Origin: Chelativorans sp. YIM 93263
Lineage (GTDB): Bacteria > Pseudomonadota > Alphaproteobacteria > Rhizobiales > Rhizobiaceae
Assembly (NCBI RefSeq): GCF_028767125.1
Contig: NZ_JAKCWP010000001.1
Span: 620,001-684,000, forward strand
Direction: 5' to 3'
Length of the DNA: 64,000 bases
This document shows positions 18,306-26,921 of the stretch, piece by piece. The notes beneath the pieces were generated by a model that saw only the letters and a program-made list of their open reading frames with translations, was not told where the DNA came from and did no database searches. Every line of letters begins with the position of its first letter. The stretch's first letter is position 1. Position numbers and translations under genes: made by a program.

Positions 18306-19889
18306 TCATTTGTAGATGTAGCCGACGACGCCGTGATAGCGCCCATTGGGCAGGTCGGTCTTCATCGTGCCGTAGATTCGATTGACTCGGCCGAGGAACA
18401 CACCCGCCCCGTCGCTGGGCGGGTTGAAGTTGTCGTCGGGCTTGGAGAACGCCGCGCGCTTGTTCGGCCGCGACAGATAGGGCGTCACCATAACCACAAG
18501 CTCGGTCTCGTTGCGCACGAAGTCCCGGCTGCGAAAAAGCGCGCCGAGGACGGGCAGCTTCGACAGGCCCGGCGCGCCGTTGAAGACCTGGCGCACATCG
18601 TCCTGCACGAGCCCGGCGATCATCATGGTTCCGCCAGAGGGCAGCTCGATCGTGGTATCCGCCAGCCGTTTGCGGATGGAGATGAAGGTCGTTCCCGGCA
18701 ATTGCCGGCTGACCGATCCTTCGAGAGTGGACGAGCCCTGGAATGTCGGTTCAGACACCGATGTCCGCACTTTCAGGCTGATGCGCCCCGGGGACAGAAC
18801 GGTGGGCTGAAACTCGAGCCCGATCCCGTACTCCACCTTCTCGGATTCATAGATGATCTCGCCGGTTTGGTTATCATCGGAGACAGCGCTGGATCGTCCC
18901 GTCACGATGTTGAACTCACCGCCGACCCTAAAGGTGGCCTTTTCGCCGGACACTGCGGACAGAGCAGGCTCAGCCAGAGTCTTCATGACGCCGCTCTGCT
19001 CCATGGCGTTTAGGTAGCCGTCGATGAGCGATCCGCCCGCCGCGATACCAGTTGAGGAACGCGGCTTGCCGAGACCAAACGCGTTCTCGGAAATTGCGCC
19101 CCAGCCGATCCCGTCCGCGCTGCCGCGTGCGATCAGATTTACACCGAGCTGCTTCATCACTGACCGGCTGACCTCGGCGACCGTGACCTTCAGTGTCACC
19201 TGATCTTCACCGACGATCTCCAGCATGTTGACGATGCTGCTCGACCGCCGCTGCCGGTCGGGGTTGTAGATGGCCACGCCGCCGCCATCGGTTGGCGCGG
19301 CTGCCGTCTGCGAAAACTGGCCAGTGGTCGCTTCACCGCCGGTGACGAAGATTCTCGCAAGCTGCTCGGCGCGGCCTGCGTCCTGAGGCGTTTGGACCAC
19401 GCCGGTGAGCACGACGTTGTCGTTGATCAACTCGACGTCGATTTCGGATTCGGGAAGAAAGCGCTTGAGATGTGCTTCAAGGCCGGTCACGTCACGTTCA
19501 ACGTCAATGTCCAGGCTGGCGATCTGCTCCCCGTCGGCGCCGAAAACGAAAATGTTCGTCTGGCCGACCTGCTTGCCGAAGAGATATACGCGCCGCGCGG
19601 TGCGAGTAACCGCATCCGCGACCGCCGGATTGGACACCAGGATGTCATAGGCATCGCGCGGCAGGTCGATCACCAGAGACTTGTTGAGGCCCAGCTTGAC
19701 GCGTTGCGATCGGCCGTCGACCGCCATAACGTCACTGGCCGCAGCGCTCGTCACAAGGCGCGCTTGGTCCGAAAGCCCGAACGGCCCGGCAAGGAGTACT
19801 AAGCCCAGTAGAGCCAGCCAGGGCAGGTGCGCGTTCAGGCATTTTCCTCTCGCGGTCGCATACTGCGCGGAGGCGCATCTTCTTTTCAT
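18306..19889 (-). CDS. cpaC: Tad pilus outer-membrane secretin CpaC (RcpA)
   Basis: 527 residues. N-terminal hydrophobic signal near residues 23-45, a pilus formation N-terminal domain (VKLGLNKSLVIDLPRDAYDILVSNPAVADAV), a BON-like region (NDNVVLTGVVQTPQDAGRAEQLA) and the secretin domain with VTLKVTVAEVSRSVMKQLGV and PVLGALFRSRDFVRNETELVVMVTPYL. It forms the outer-membrane channel for Flp pili. Its ATG overlaps the cpaB stop codon by a single base (ATGA arrangement). Confidence 0.94.
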   Translation of the reverse strand: MKRRCASAQYATARGKCLNAHLPWLALLGLVLLAGPFGLSDQARLVTSAAASDVMAVDGRSQRVKLGLNKSLVIDLPRDAYDILVSNPAVADAVTRTARRVYLFGKQVGQTNIFVFGADGEQIASLDIDVERDVTGLEAHLKRFLPESEIDVELINDNVVLTGVVQTPQDAGRAEQLARIFVTGGEATTGQFSQTAAAPTDGGGVAIYNPDRQRRSSSIVNMLEIVGEDQVTLKVTVAEVSRSVMKQLGVNLIARGSADGIGWGAISENAFGLGKPRSSTGIAAGGSLIDGYLNAMEQSGVMKTLAEPALSAVSGEKATFRVGGEFNIVTGRSSAVSDDNQTGEIIYESEKVEYGIGLEFQPTVLSPGRISLKVRTSVSEPTFQGSSTLEGSVSRQLPGTTFISIRKRLADTTIELPSGGTMMIAGLVQDDVRQVFNGAPGLSKLPVLGALFRSRDFVRNETELVVMVTPYLSRPNKRAAFSKPDDNFNPPSDGAGVFLGRVNRIYGTMKTDLPNGRYHGVVGYIYK

Positions 19890-20695
19890 CAGCGCGTCCC
19901 CTCATTCGTCACATCGCCCGATTTTATCAGGCGCACACTGTTGCCGCGTCCTGCCCCTACGACGAGATGCCGCCCGATCTTGCCGGCCGTCTCATTCGCG
20001 TCGGCCTTGGAGCGGAGGGCGAGGGTGAGGCGGTCGGCCATCTCCTGCGCTGCCGTGATGATCTCGGCCTCCTCCGCCGTCAGCTCGAGCGTGGCCGTCT
20101 CGCCGATCTTGACGCGCCGGCCGTCCTCATCTTCCTGCAGGGTTTGGTCGATGGCCAGAACGCGCACATTCTCCAAAACCGTTTCGGTCACGAAGCTGTT
20201 AGACGAAGACGGATCGTCGGCGCGCCGGGCCATGATCACGTCCACGTGATCGTTGGGAAGGATGAAACCGCCGGCGGATGTGTCGGCTGCGATCCTTGTG
20301 GCCACCGCCCGCTTGCCGGATGGAAGAATGGCCGACATGAAGCTTTCGCCGGCGCCGACCAGCTTGTTTCGGCTCAGCGGCTCGCCGGTGTACAGGGGAA
20401 CGCGAGCCACCGCCTCCTGCAATTCACTCACTGCATCCGGGTTTTCCTTGCGGGTGATGAAACCCGGGCTGACCGCTTCTGCCGGCCATTCCTGCCAGTG
20501 CAAGGCGGCTCCCACGGGTTCGCCCATCGGCACGTCGCTCGCCAGGGTAAGCACATCCTTCATCTCGACCGGCGGTCGGCCGGGAGGGGCGGAAGCGACC
20601 TGCGGCTCGGGCGTTGCAAGGTTCTTGGCCAGAAAGCCCGCACCGATCGCCGCGACGACCGCGACGCCGAGAATGACAATGCGGGTTTTGTTCAT
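19889..20695 (-). CDS. cpaB: Flp pilus assembly protein CpaB (RcpC)
   Basis: 268 residues. N-terminal membrane anchor MNKTRIVILGVAVVAAIGAGFLA, then an SAF domain (VLTLASDVPMGEPVGAALHWQEWP) and the RcpC/CpaB domain (FILPNDHVDVIMARR, VTETVLENVRVLAIDQTLQED, TLELTAEEAEIITAAQEMADRLTLALRS). GGGGGC precedes the ATG at 20695. First gene of the cpa-tad series; pilin and prepilin peptidase genes, which often lie upstream, are absent. Confidence 0.92.
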   Translation of the reverse strand: MNKTRIVILGVAVVAAIGAGFLAKNLATPEPQVASAPPGRPPVEMKDVLTLASDVPMGEPVGAALHWQEWPAEAVSPGFITRKENPDAVSELQEAVARVPLYTGEPLSRNKLVGAGESFMSAILPSGKRAVATRIAADTSAGGFILPNDHVDVIMARRADDPSSSNSFVTETVLENVRVLAIDQTLQEDEDGRRVKIGETATLELTAEEAEIITAAQEMADRLTLALRSKADANETAGKIGRHLVVGAGRGNSVRLIKSGDVTNEGTR

Positions 20696-20971
20696 TATTT
20701 TGCCCCCTTATACGGATGAACCGCATTTCGGGGCCGACCATGTTCCGGAAACGTCAAATTACAGTTAACAAAACCACTACAAGCATCTTAATCGAGAGTT
20801 GACACTTGCGGGCCGGAATCCGGCGATAGTTAAAATTTTACCGATTATTCACCATGGCCGCATTATAACCGCATTCAGCGCGGGTTCGCGAATCTGTTCA
20901 CGGAACGTTTTTACGCGACATTGCATTATGCGATCATGCAACGCGCAATGATGACCATTGCCGAGGATACA
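20696..20971. other. Upstream region of the cpa operon and of a small plus-strand ORF
   Basis: AT-rich non-coding stretch. It must hold the minus-strand promoter of cpaB-tadC. On the plus strand a TTGACA at 20799-20804 is followed by no convincing -10 at normal spacing. A short CCGGAATCCGG dyad lies just downstream. Nothing else recognisable. Confidence 0.3.
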
Positions 20972-21175
20972 ATGCAGCCGAGAAAAAAAAACGCCAAACA
21001 GACCTCTGAGACGGCCCGGTTGATTTTCCGCCAGGTCCGCCGTGCTGAAAACACGCGTTTTCTTCGCCGGCTGCCCGGCTTCACGCTGGATTGTGAATTG
21101 CCGAACCGCCTGCGCGAGCTGCTCGGTCACCTGCAAGAAGCCGAGGAGAGCCAGCGGGGCAGCGCCCAGCACTAG
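20972..21175 (+). CDS. Small basic protein of unknown function
   Basis: 67 residues starting MQPRKKNAKQ, predicted helical and charged, with RLPGFTLDCELPNRLRELLGHLQEAEE at the end. The ATG at 20972 is chosen because GAGG lies 5 bases upstream. No known domain is recognised. It is convergent with the adenosine kinase gene, ending 10 bases from it. Support is the ribosome site and coding-like composition only. Confidence 0.45.
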   Translation: MQPRKKNAKQTSETARLIFRQVRRAENTRFLRRLPGFTLDCELPNRLRELLGHLQEAEESQRGSAQH

Positions 21176-21185
21176 CTCTTCACAC

Positions 21186-22178
21186 CTACAACAAGCCGGC
21201 CTGCACGGCCGCTTCCTTCAGGCTCGTCTGAAGGCGCGGTCCGATCTGCTCGATCACCTTGGATGCGGCAAGTGAGCCCAGCCGACCACAATCGGTGAGG
21301 CTGCGGCCATGGGCGAGGCCGAAGAGAAAACCAGCCGCATAGAGATCCCCGGCTCCGGTCGAATCCACTATATCGTCCACCTGGACAGGGTTGACGGCCA
21401 CGGTTTCCTCTCTGGTGGCCACGATTGAGCCGTGTTCGGAACGCGTCACCACACCGAGGCGGCAATCGGCGCGAATGGCCGCAAGCCCCTCGTCGAACGA
21501 GGAGGTCTGGTAAAGCGAGAGCAATTCGTGCTCGTTGGCGAAGACGATGTCGACCGTGCCGGAGCGCATCAGATCGAGAAACTCGCCGCGATAACGGTCG
21601 ACGCAGAAGGAATCCGACAGGGTCATGGCCATCTGCTGCCCGGCCGCGTGAGCGATCTCGGCCGTCTTGCGGATCGCCTCCTTGGCGCGCGGCGGATCCC
21701 AAAGATATCCCTCGAAGTAGCTGATTTTGGCCGCTTTCACCTTTTCTTCCTCGACGTCCTCCGGCCCGAGCTCCACGCACGCCCCCAGATAGGTGTTCAT
21801 GGAGCGCTCGCCGTCGGGAGTCACGAAAATCATCGAGCGTGCCGTTGGCGGCCGGTTTTCGAGCGGACGCGTGTCGAAGGCCACGCCCTGCGCACGGATG
21901 TCGTGGCGATAGATATCGCCGAGCTGATCGTTGCAGACCTTCCCGAAGAAAGCCGCGGAGCCGCCGAATCCCGCCACGCCGGCCGCGGTGTTGCCGGCAC
22001 TGCCGCCGGAGGTTTCGACGGCAGGGCCCATATTATCGTAGAGGAAGGTCGCCCGCTCCTCGTCGATCAGGTTCATCGCCCCGCGGATGATGTCGTTCTC
22101 GACCAGGAATGCCTCGTCGCATCGCGCGATGATGTCGACAATGGCATTGCCGATGCACAGAACGTCGTAATCACTCAT
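21186..22178 (-). CDS. Adenosine kinase (PfkB family)
   Basis: 330 residues. PfkB-fold sugar/nucleoside kinase with SGGSAGNTAAGVAGFGGSAAFFGKV near residue 57 and the C-terminal signature DSTGAGDLYAAGFLFG with the catalytic Asp. The N-terminal YDVLCIGNAIVDIIA and the length match rhizobial adenosine kinases, which phosphorylate adenosine to AMP with ATP. Specificity within PfkB is inferred from overall pattern. Monocistronic, convergent with the small ORF. Confidence 0.85.
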   Translation of the reverse strand: MSDYDVLCIGNAIVDIIARCDEAFLVENDIIRGAMNLIDEERATFLYDNMGPAVETSGGSAGNTAAGVAGFGGSAAFFGKVCNDQLGDIYRHDIRAQGVAFDTRPLENRPPTARSMIFVTPDGERSMNTYLGACVELGPEDVEEEKVKAAKISYFEGYLWDPPRAKEAIRKTAEIAHAAGQQMAMTLSDSFCVDRYRGEFLDLMRSGTVDIVFANEHELLSLYQTSSFDEGLAAIRADCRLGVVTRSEHGSIVATREETVAVNPVQVDDIVDSTGAGDLYAAGFLFGLAHGRSLTDCGRLGSLAASKVIEQIGPRLQTSLKEAAVQAGLL

Positions 22179-22339
22179 ACAATTCTCCGAAACGGTTTGG
22201 GGATGGCGATAAGGATTTCCGGGGGTTTACCTCCTCACACCGGCTTTTGCAAAGGCCGGCTTTCCGCAGCGCTTGCACTGCTCTCCCCTTACCCCTATCT
22301 CGCAAAGTGACTTTTCTGCACGGGAAGGGCTGCCATCTC

Positions 22340-23047
22340 ATGATTCTCGAAGCCGCGCGCGCCGCCGCCAGCCAGCTCTTCCTGCCGGCCTTCCGCAAGG
22401 CACTCTACAAGACACTTGGCCTCACGCTCGTGATTCTGGCAGGCATCTGGGTCGCCACGAGCGCCTTGTTCGATGCCTATGCCATGCCGTGGCTGGAATC
22501 GCTTCTCCCGGGGCTGCCTTCCTGGGCGGGCTGGCTCGGCTTCATCGCGGCCATTGCCGCGGGGCTGGGCCTTGCCCTTGCATTGGCGCTCCTGATCGCC
22601 CCGGTCACCGCCATCGTCGCCGGCATCTTTCTCGACGAAGTGGCCGAAACCGTCGAGCGGGAGAGTTATCCACAGGACCCGCCCGGCGAAGCCGTGCCCT
22701 TCTTCCCGGCAATGATCATGGCGCTGAAATTTCTCGGCGTGATCATCATCGGCAATATCTTCGCGCTGTTGCTGCTGCTGGTGCCCGGCGTGAACCTGAT
22801 CGCCTTTTTTATCGTGAACGCCTACCTGCTCGGGCGTGAATTCTTCGAGTTCGCCGCCATGCGCTTTCGCGGCGAGAGCGAGGCCAAGGCCTTGCGCCGG
22901 CGCTATGCCGGAACGGTCTTCGTAGCTGGCTTCGTTGTCGCCGGCTTCCTGGCGGTCCCGTTTCTCAACCTGCTAACCCCGCTTTTCGCCGCGGCCATGA
23001 TGGTGCATCTTTATAAATCGATCTCGGCGCGCGAGGCCTCAGCGTGA
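22340..23047 (+). CDS. CysZ/EI24-family membrane protein
   Basis: 235 residues with four or more hydrophobic segments (about 24-43, 58-93, 129-155, 196-225). The EI24/CysZ pattern is seen in FRKALYKTLGLTLVILAG, IFLDEVAETVERESYP and NAYLLGREFFEFAAMRF. CysZ is a sulfate permease in enterobacteria; no sulfur genes lie nearby, so transport of sulfate is only a family-based guess. ATG 22340 matches the family N-terminus; an upstream in-frame start at 22247 would add an unlikely extension. The stop overlaps the convergent small gene by 9 bases. Confidence 0.78.
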   Translation: MILEAARAAASQLFLPAFRKALYKTLGLTLVILAGIWVATSALFDAYAMPWLESLLPGLPSWAGWLGFIAAIAAGLGLALALALLIAPVTAIVAGIFLDEVAETVERESYPQDPPGEAVPFFPAMIMALKFLGVIIIGNIFALLLLLVPGVNLIAFFIVNAYLLGREFFEFAAMRFRGESEAKALRRRYAGTVFVAGFVVAGFLAVPFLNLLTPLFAAAMMVHLYKSISAREASA

Positions 23048-23275
23048 TTTCCCGGCCCAGCGCATGCGCATGTAGACGTCACCGCGCCTGAGTTCATCCA
23101 GCATCTGCTGAAGACGTTTATCGCGCGTCTCCGCCCGCTTCGCGCGGGCGATCCAGTGCAGATAATCGTTACGCTGATAGGCCGGACGTTCCTCATAGGC
23201 CGCCATCAGGTCCCGTCCGTCGAGCGCGGCGCGCACATCGTCGGGCATCGGAGCGAGTGGTCTCTTCAGCGCCAT
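23039..23275 (-). CDS. YdeI/OmpD-associated-like small protein
   Basis: 78 residues starting MALKRPLAPMPDDVRAAL and containing YQRNDYLHWIARAKRAETRDKRLQQMLDELRRGD, the C-terminal module of YdeI/OmpD-associated (bacteriocin-protection-like) proteins. Function is unknown. ATG 23275 gives the family start; the frame is open further upstream to 23449 but that part lies within nth. It overlaps the 3' end of nth by 83 bases in another frame. Confidence 0.7.
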   Translation of the reverse strand: MALKRPLAPMPDDVRAALDGRDLMAAYEERPAYQRNDYLHWIARAKRAETRDKRLQQMLDELRRGDVYMRMRWAGKSR

Positions 23276-24098
23276 GTCTTTTCCTCCAGGCCAGGCATTC
23301 AGGCAGGTCAGCTTCCTCAATCGTCCGTTTCGCCTCCACCGGCTCGAGCGGCTCCAGGGGTGCCGGAACGTCCGTCGTCTTTTCCGGCGCCTTGCATACG
23401 TCCGCGATGATGCAGCCCGGGCAATCCGGCTTGCGCGCCTTGCACACATAGCGCCCGTGCAGGATCAGCCAGTGGTGGGCGTGACGCGCGAATTCATCCG
23501 GAATGACCTCGAGGAGCGCCTTCTCGACCGCATCCGGCGTCTTTCCGGGCGCCAGTTCGATGCGATTGGCTATGCGAAAGATATGCGTATCCACCGCCAT
23601 TGTCGGCTGCCCGAAGGCCATGTTGAGCACAACATTCGCCGTCTTGCGTCCAACACCCGGCAGTTTCGTCAGCGCATCCCGGTCGCCCGGCACCTCGCCA
23701 TCATGTTCCCGTATCAGGCCCTCGCAGAGTGCGATCACGTTCTTGGCCTTGTTGCGCCACAGCCCGATGGTGCGGATATATTCGCCCAGCTTTTCCTCGC
23801 CCAGCGCCAGCATCTTCTCCGGTGTATCGGCAACCTCGAAGAGGGCACGCGTCGCCTTGTTGACGCCCGCATCGGTCGCCTGCGCCGAAAGGACGACCGC
23901 CACCAGCAGCGTAAATGGGTTCACATGCTCCAGTTCCCCCTTCGGCTCCGGCCGCTGCACGCGAAACCGGCGAAAAATCTCCTCGACCTCGCTGCCGGAA
24001 TACGCCGTTAAGATTTTCTTCGGCTTGGCGGGCTTTTTCGCCCCCTTTGAAGCCGTTGCGGAACCGCGCGCAACTTTTTTTGTCTTGGGCTTTTGCAT
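23193..24098 (-). CDS. nth: Endonuclease III (base-excision repair DNA glycosylase/AP lyase)
   Basis: 301 residues. After a Lys/Ala-rich N-terminus come NPFTLLVAVVLSAQATD, the helix-hairpin-helix LPGVGRKTANVVLNMAFG with catalytic Lys, VDTHIFRIANRI with catalytic Asp, and the 4Fe-4S loop CKARKPDCPGCIIADVC (C-X6-C-X2-C-X5-C). It removes oxidised pyrimidines. The tail after the cluster is about 65 residues and ends in an Arg-rich segment overlapping the next gene, longer than usual. ATG 24098 is the family start; it diverges from the DUF2244 gene 21 bases away. Confidence 0.94.
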   Translation of the reverse strand: MQKPKTKKVARGSATASKGAKKPAKPKKILTAYSGSEVEEIFRRFRVQRPEPKGELEHVNPFTLLVAVVLSAQATDAGVNKATRALFEVADTPEKMLALGEEKLGEYIRTIGLWRNKAKNVIALCEGLIREHDGEVPGDRDALTKLPGVGRKTANVVLNMAFGQPTMAVDTHIFRIANRIELAPGKTPDAVEKALLEVIPDEFARHAHHWLILHGRYVCKARKPDCPGCIIADVCKAPEKTTDVPAPLEPLEPVEAKRTIEEADLPECLAWRKRHGAEETTRSDARRCARRARRTGPDGGL

Positions 24099-24119
24099 GC
24101 CGCCTCTATAATTCGAGTT

Positions 24120-24605
24120 ATGGAAGAAATGAATGCCGCCGACGCGCCTTTCTTCAAGGCCATGCTCGTTCCCCACCGCTCCCTTGGCACCAACGGCTTT
24201 GCCGTTCTCATGGGGGTGCTTCTGCTTATCTGGCTGACGGTCGGCGCCATCTTCCTGAGCATTGGTGCGTGGCCCATTGTCGGCTTTTTCGGGCTCGACG
24301 TCCTCGCGATCTATATCGCCTTCCGTATGAATTACCGCGCCGCCCGTGCGCGGGAGGAAGTATCCCTTTCCCGCACCAATCTCCACATCCGCAAGGTGCC
24401 GCCTTCCGGTCGTGTCGAAGAACACAGCATCAACCCATTCTGGGCGCGTTTCCAGGTCCAGCGCCATTCCGAGATCGGCATCACCGACATGGTGGTGGAG
24501 ACGAGAGGAAAGCGGGTGCTCCTGGGCAGTTTTCTCAATCCGGACGACCGCGAAAACTTCGCGGAAGCCTTTGGCCGCGCACTTGCCACGGCCAAGGGAC
24601 GATAG
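24120..24605 (+). CDS. DUF2244 integral membrane protein
   Basis: 161 residues with two adjacent hydrophobic segments (about 27-50 and 52-72) followed by a soluble domain (YRAAREEVSLSRTNLHIRKVPPSGRVEEH; GKRVLLGSFLNPDDRENFAEAFGRAL). This is the DUF2244 arrangement, found beside nth in many rhizobia. Function unknown. ATG at 24120; a second in-frame ATG four codons later is possible. Confidence 0.8.
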   Translation: MEEMNAADAPFFKAMLVPHRSLGTNGFAVLMGVLLLIWLTVGAIFLSIGAWPIVGFFGLDVLAIYIAFRMNYRAARAREEVSLSRTNLHIRKVPPSGRVEEHSINPFWARFQVQRHSEIGITDMVVETRGKRVLLGSFLNPDDRENFAEAFGRALATAKGR

Positions 24606-24669
24606 TTGCAAGAAACGGGTGGAGCGCGGCCTTTCTTCGGCACATATTGGCATTCAAGGAGACAAGACC

Positions 24670-25554
24670 ATGAATGCACAGATAGCGGTTCTTGAGCGCG
24701 ACATCACCCCTGCCGGCAGCGACTACGAGATCGTGCGGCATGTCATCGAGACGATTTCGCGCGACTATCGCGAACAGCCCTCGCTTGAGAGGCTGGCCAC
24801 GGAGGTGGGCGAGACCCCAACCGGGCTGCAGAAGCTCTTTACCCGTTGGGCCGGTCTTTCGCCAAAAGCGTTTCTGCAGGCCGTGACGTTGGACCATGCC
24901 CGCCGGCTGCTCGACGGGGGCGTGCCCCTCCTGGAGGCGTCGCTCGAGCTTGGCATGTCGGGTCCGGGCCGCCTTCACGACCTTTTCGTCACCCATGAGG
25001 CCATTTCGCCAGGCGAGTACAAGCTGCGCGGCGAAGGACTGACCATCCGATACGGCTTTCATGTCTCGCCCTTCGGCATTGCGCTGGTCATGGTGACCGA
25101 GCGCGGCCTTGCCGGGCTCGCTTTCGCCGATCCGGGGGAGGAGCAGGCCGCCTTTAAGGACATGAGCGGGCGCTGGCCGAATGCGCGATACGTCGAGGAT
25201 CTCTCGGCCACCGCACCTTTTGCAAAACGTGTTTTCGATCCGGCTCACTGGCAGTCCGAGGAGCCGTTGCGCGTTGTTTTCATAGGCACGGATTTTCAGG
25301 TCCGCGTCTGGGAAGCGCTTTTGAAGATCCCCATGGGGCGCGTCCGCGCCTATTCCGATATCGCCGCCGAGATCGGCAGTCCCAAGGCCTCGCGGGCCGT
25401 CGGTGCGGCCATCGGCGCCAACCCGCTTTCGTTCGTCGTTCCCTGTCACCGGGCGGTGGGCAAGTGCGGCGCGCTGACGGGCTATCACTGGGGGCTGACG
25501 CGCAAGCGCGCCATTCTGGGCTGGGAAACCGGGCAGCTTTGGCGCGCCGGCTGA
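24670..25554 (+). CDS. AraC-HTH / O6-methylguanine-DNA methyltransferase fusion (Ada-like)
   Basis: 294 residues. An AraC-type helix-turn-helix region (about 30-110: LERLATEVGETPTGLQKLFTRWAGLSPKAFLQ) is joined to an Ogt/MGMT domain with FQVRVWEALLKIPMGRVRAYSDIA, SRAVGAAIGANPLSFVVPCHRAVG (acceptor Cys in PCHR) and GYHWGLTRKRAILGWE. It repairs O6-alkylguanine by suicide transfer. Unlike E. coli Ada it lacks the N-terminal zinc methylphosphotriester domain, so auto-activation by that route is not expected. GGAG lies about 9 bases upstream. Confidence 0.88.
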   Translation: MNAQIAVLERDITPAGSDYEIVRHVIETISRDYREQPSLERLATEVGETPTGLQKLFTRWAGLSPKAFLQAVTLDHARRLLDGGVPLLEASLELGMSGPGRLHDLFVTHEAISPGEYKLRGEGLTIRYGFHVSPFGIALVMVTERGLAGLAFADPGEEQAAFKDMSGRWPNARYVEDLSATAPFAKRVFDPAHWQSEEPLRVVFIGTDFQVRVWEALLKIPMGRVRAYSDIAAEIGSPKASRAVGAAIGANPLSFVVPCHRAVGKCGALTGYHWGLTRKRAILGWETGQLWRAG

Positions 25555-25617
25555 ACGGCGCTTGCGGATTTTCAATAACTGGCTAGCCTTCCTGCGGTTC
25601 TTCGACGGGAGGCATTC

Positions 25618-26523
25618 GTGATCACCATTGCAGGCTCCATCAATCTCGACCTTATCGCGCGCGTTGCGCGACTGCCGGAGCCGGGCGAAACCGTGCCGGG
25701 GCGCGACTTTGTCACCGCGCCGGGCGGCAAGGGAGCTAATCAGGCACTCGCCGCGCGCCGGGCGTCCGCGGCTGTGCGCATGGTCGGGGCAGTAGGGGCC
25801 GACGCCTTCGCCGGTCAAGCCTTGTCGCTCCTGAGAGAGGCCGGCGTGGACCTCTCGGGGGTCAAGGAAACAGCGGAACCCACCGGTACGGCGATGATCC
25901 TAGTGGGCGATGATGGCGAGAACGTCATCACCGTCATCGCGGGCGCCAATGGGCAGGTTTCGGCGGCGGATATCGAGGCGGCCGCGTTTCGCGCGGGAGA
26001 ATTCGTACTCCTTCAGCACGAGATCCCGCTCGCCACCGTTAAAGCCGCCTTGAAATCCTGCCGTGCGGCCGGGGGCGTCTCGCTGCTCAACACAGCGCCG
26101 TTTCATGCCGAGGCCGCGCCGCTCCTCGGGCAAGCCGATTACATTATAGCCAATGAGACGGAATTCGACCTTTATGCGGAGGAGCTGTCGCTTGTCGGCA
26201 GCAGCCGCGAGGAGAAGATGCGGGCTTTTGCGTCCGAGAGCGGGCGCACCCTCGTCGTCACTCTCGGAAAGGAAGGCGTGCTCGCCGCCACGCCGGAGGT
26301 TTTCTTCCGTGTTCCCACACTCTCCGTTGTGCCGGTCGATACGGTCGGTGCGGGCGACACGTTCTGCGGTTACCTGGCAGCCGGCCTCGCCGAAGGATTG
26401 GCGCTCGAGGCCGCATTGCGGCAGGCCGCCGCTGCCGGCGCACTCGCCTGTCTCAAACCCGGCGCCCAGCCTTCCATTCCTTTGCGGGCCGAAGTGGACG
26501 CAGCGCTCGACGTCAGCGCCTGA
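25618..26523 (+). CDS. rbsK: Ribokinase-like PfkB carbohydrate kinase
   Basis: 301 residues, GTG start at 25618 with GGGAGG about 9 bases upstream. Ribokinase features: GSINLDLIARVARLPEPGETV, TAPGGKGANQALAARR, VGADAFAGQALSLLREAGVD and DTVGAGDTFCGYLAAGLAEG with the catalytic Asp. It phosphorylates D-ribose or a related sugar/nucleoside. No rbs transporter is adjacent, so the substrate is not fixed. Confidence 0.85.
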   Translation: MITIAGSINLDLIARVARLPEPGETVPGRDFVTAPGGKGANQALAARRASAAVRMVGAVGADAFAGQALSLLREAGVDLSGVKETAEPTGTAMILVGDDGENVITVIAGANGQVSAADIEAAAFRAGEFVLLQHEIPLATVKAALKSCRAAGGVSLLNTAPFHAEAAPLLGQADYIIANETEFDLYAEELSLVGSSREEKMRAFASESGRTLVVTLGKEGVLAATPEVFFRVPTLSVVPVDTVGAGDTFCGYLAAGLAEGLALEAALRQAAAAGALACLKPGAQPSIPLRAEVDAALDVSA

Positions 26524-26921
26524 TTCGCACGAGAGCGGCTCCCTTCGCTCGTCATCCTTTGGTATTCGCTCCGCCCAAGGACGGAATAACGACTGTTTCT
26601 GCTGACCACCGGCGCACCAACGCCTCTGCTAGGCACCTCCCTAAGCGATTAGCTGCGAGGTCGATGCCGGCGTTATCCCCTCCCTTGTGGGCAATAAAGC
26701 GACTTCAACATCTTAGCTGGAGCGTAGCAGAAGCTAAGTGTTGGAAACCGCAAGAGAGGGGCTCGCCGGCTGCAACGTAGCGCGCCAACCACGCTCCGAA
26801 TTTTATCCGCGTGCGGGGATAAAAAATGGCGCCTCAGACATTTCCTCGGCAGATAAGCATTTGTTTTTGCTCGATATCAGAAAAAAGTTTGAGCTTTTTC
26901 GGCTGATTTTATCCTACAACG
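26524..26921. other. Non-coding stretch with a long imperfect hairpin
   Basis: No open frame here has a ribosome site or recognisable protein pattern. The main structure is a two-part hairpin: outer arms 26677-26687 (CCCCTCCCTTG) and 26751-26761 (CAAGAGAGGGG), one mismatch; inner arms 26706-26718 and 26732-26743 around CTTAGCT/AGCTAAG, one bulged base; loop 26719-26731. AT-rich sequence at 26808-26920 may hold a promoter for the structured element that follows. Confidence 0.5.

Noticed and set aside
20799-20836. TTGACA at 20799 as a sigma-70 promoter for the small plus-strand ORF
   Set aside because: No acceptable -10 hexamer lies at 16-19 base spacing, so it was not annotated as a promoter.
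24099-24653. Upstream extension of the nth frame to 24653
   Set aside because: It runs antisense through the DUF2244 gene; the family start is the ATG at 24098.
26530-26700. Minus-strand GGGG-N8-GG..TCGAC near 26680 resembling a tmRNA 5' end
   Set aside because: No tag reading frame of the ANDN..AA type and no matching T-arm with CCA end was found on that strand, so the likeness is probably chance.
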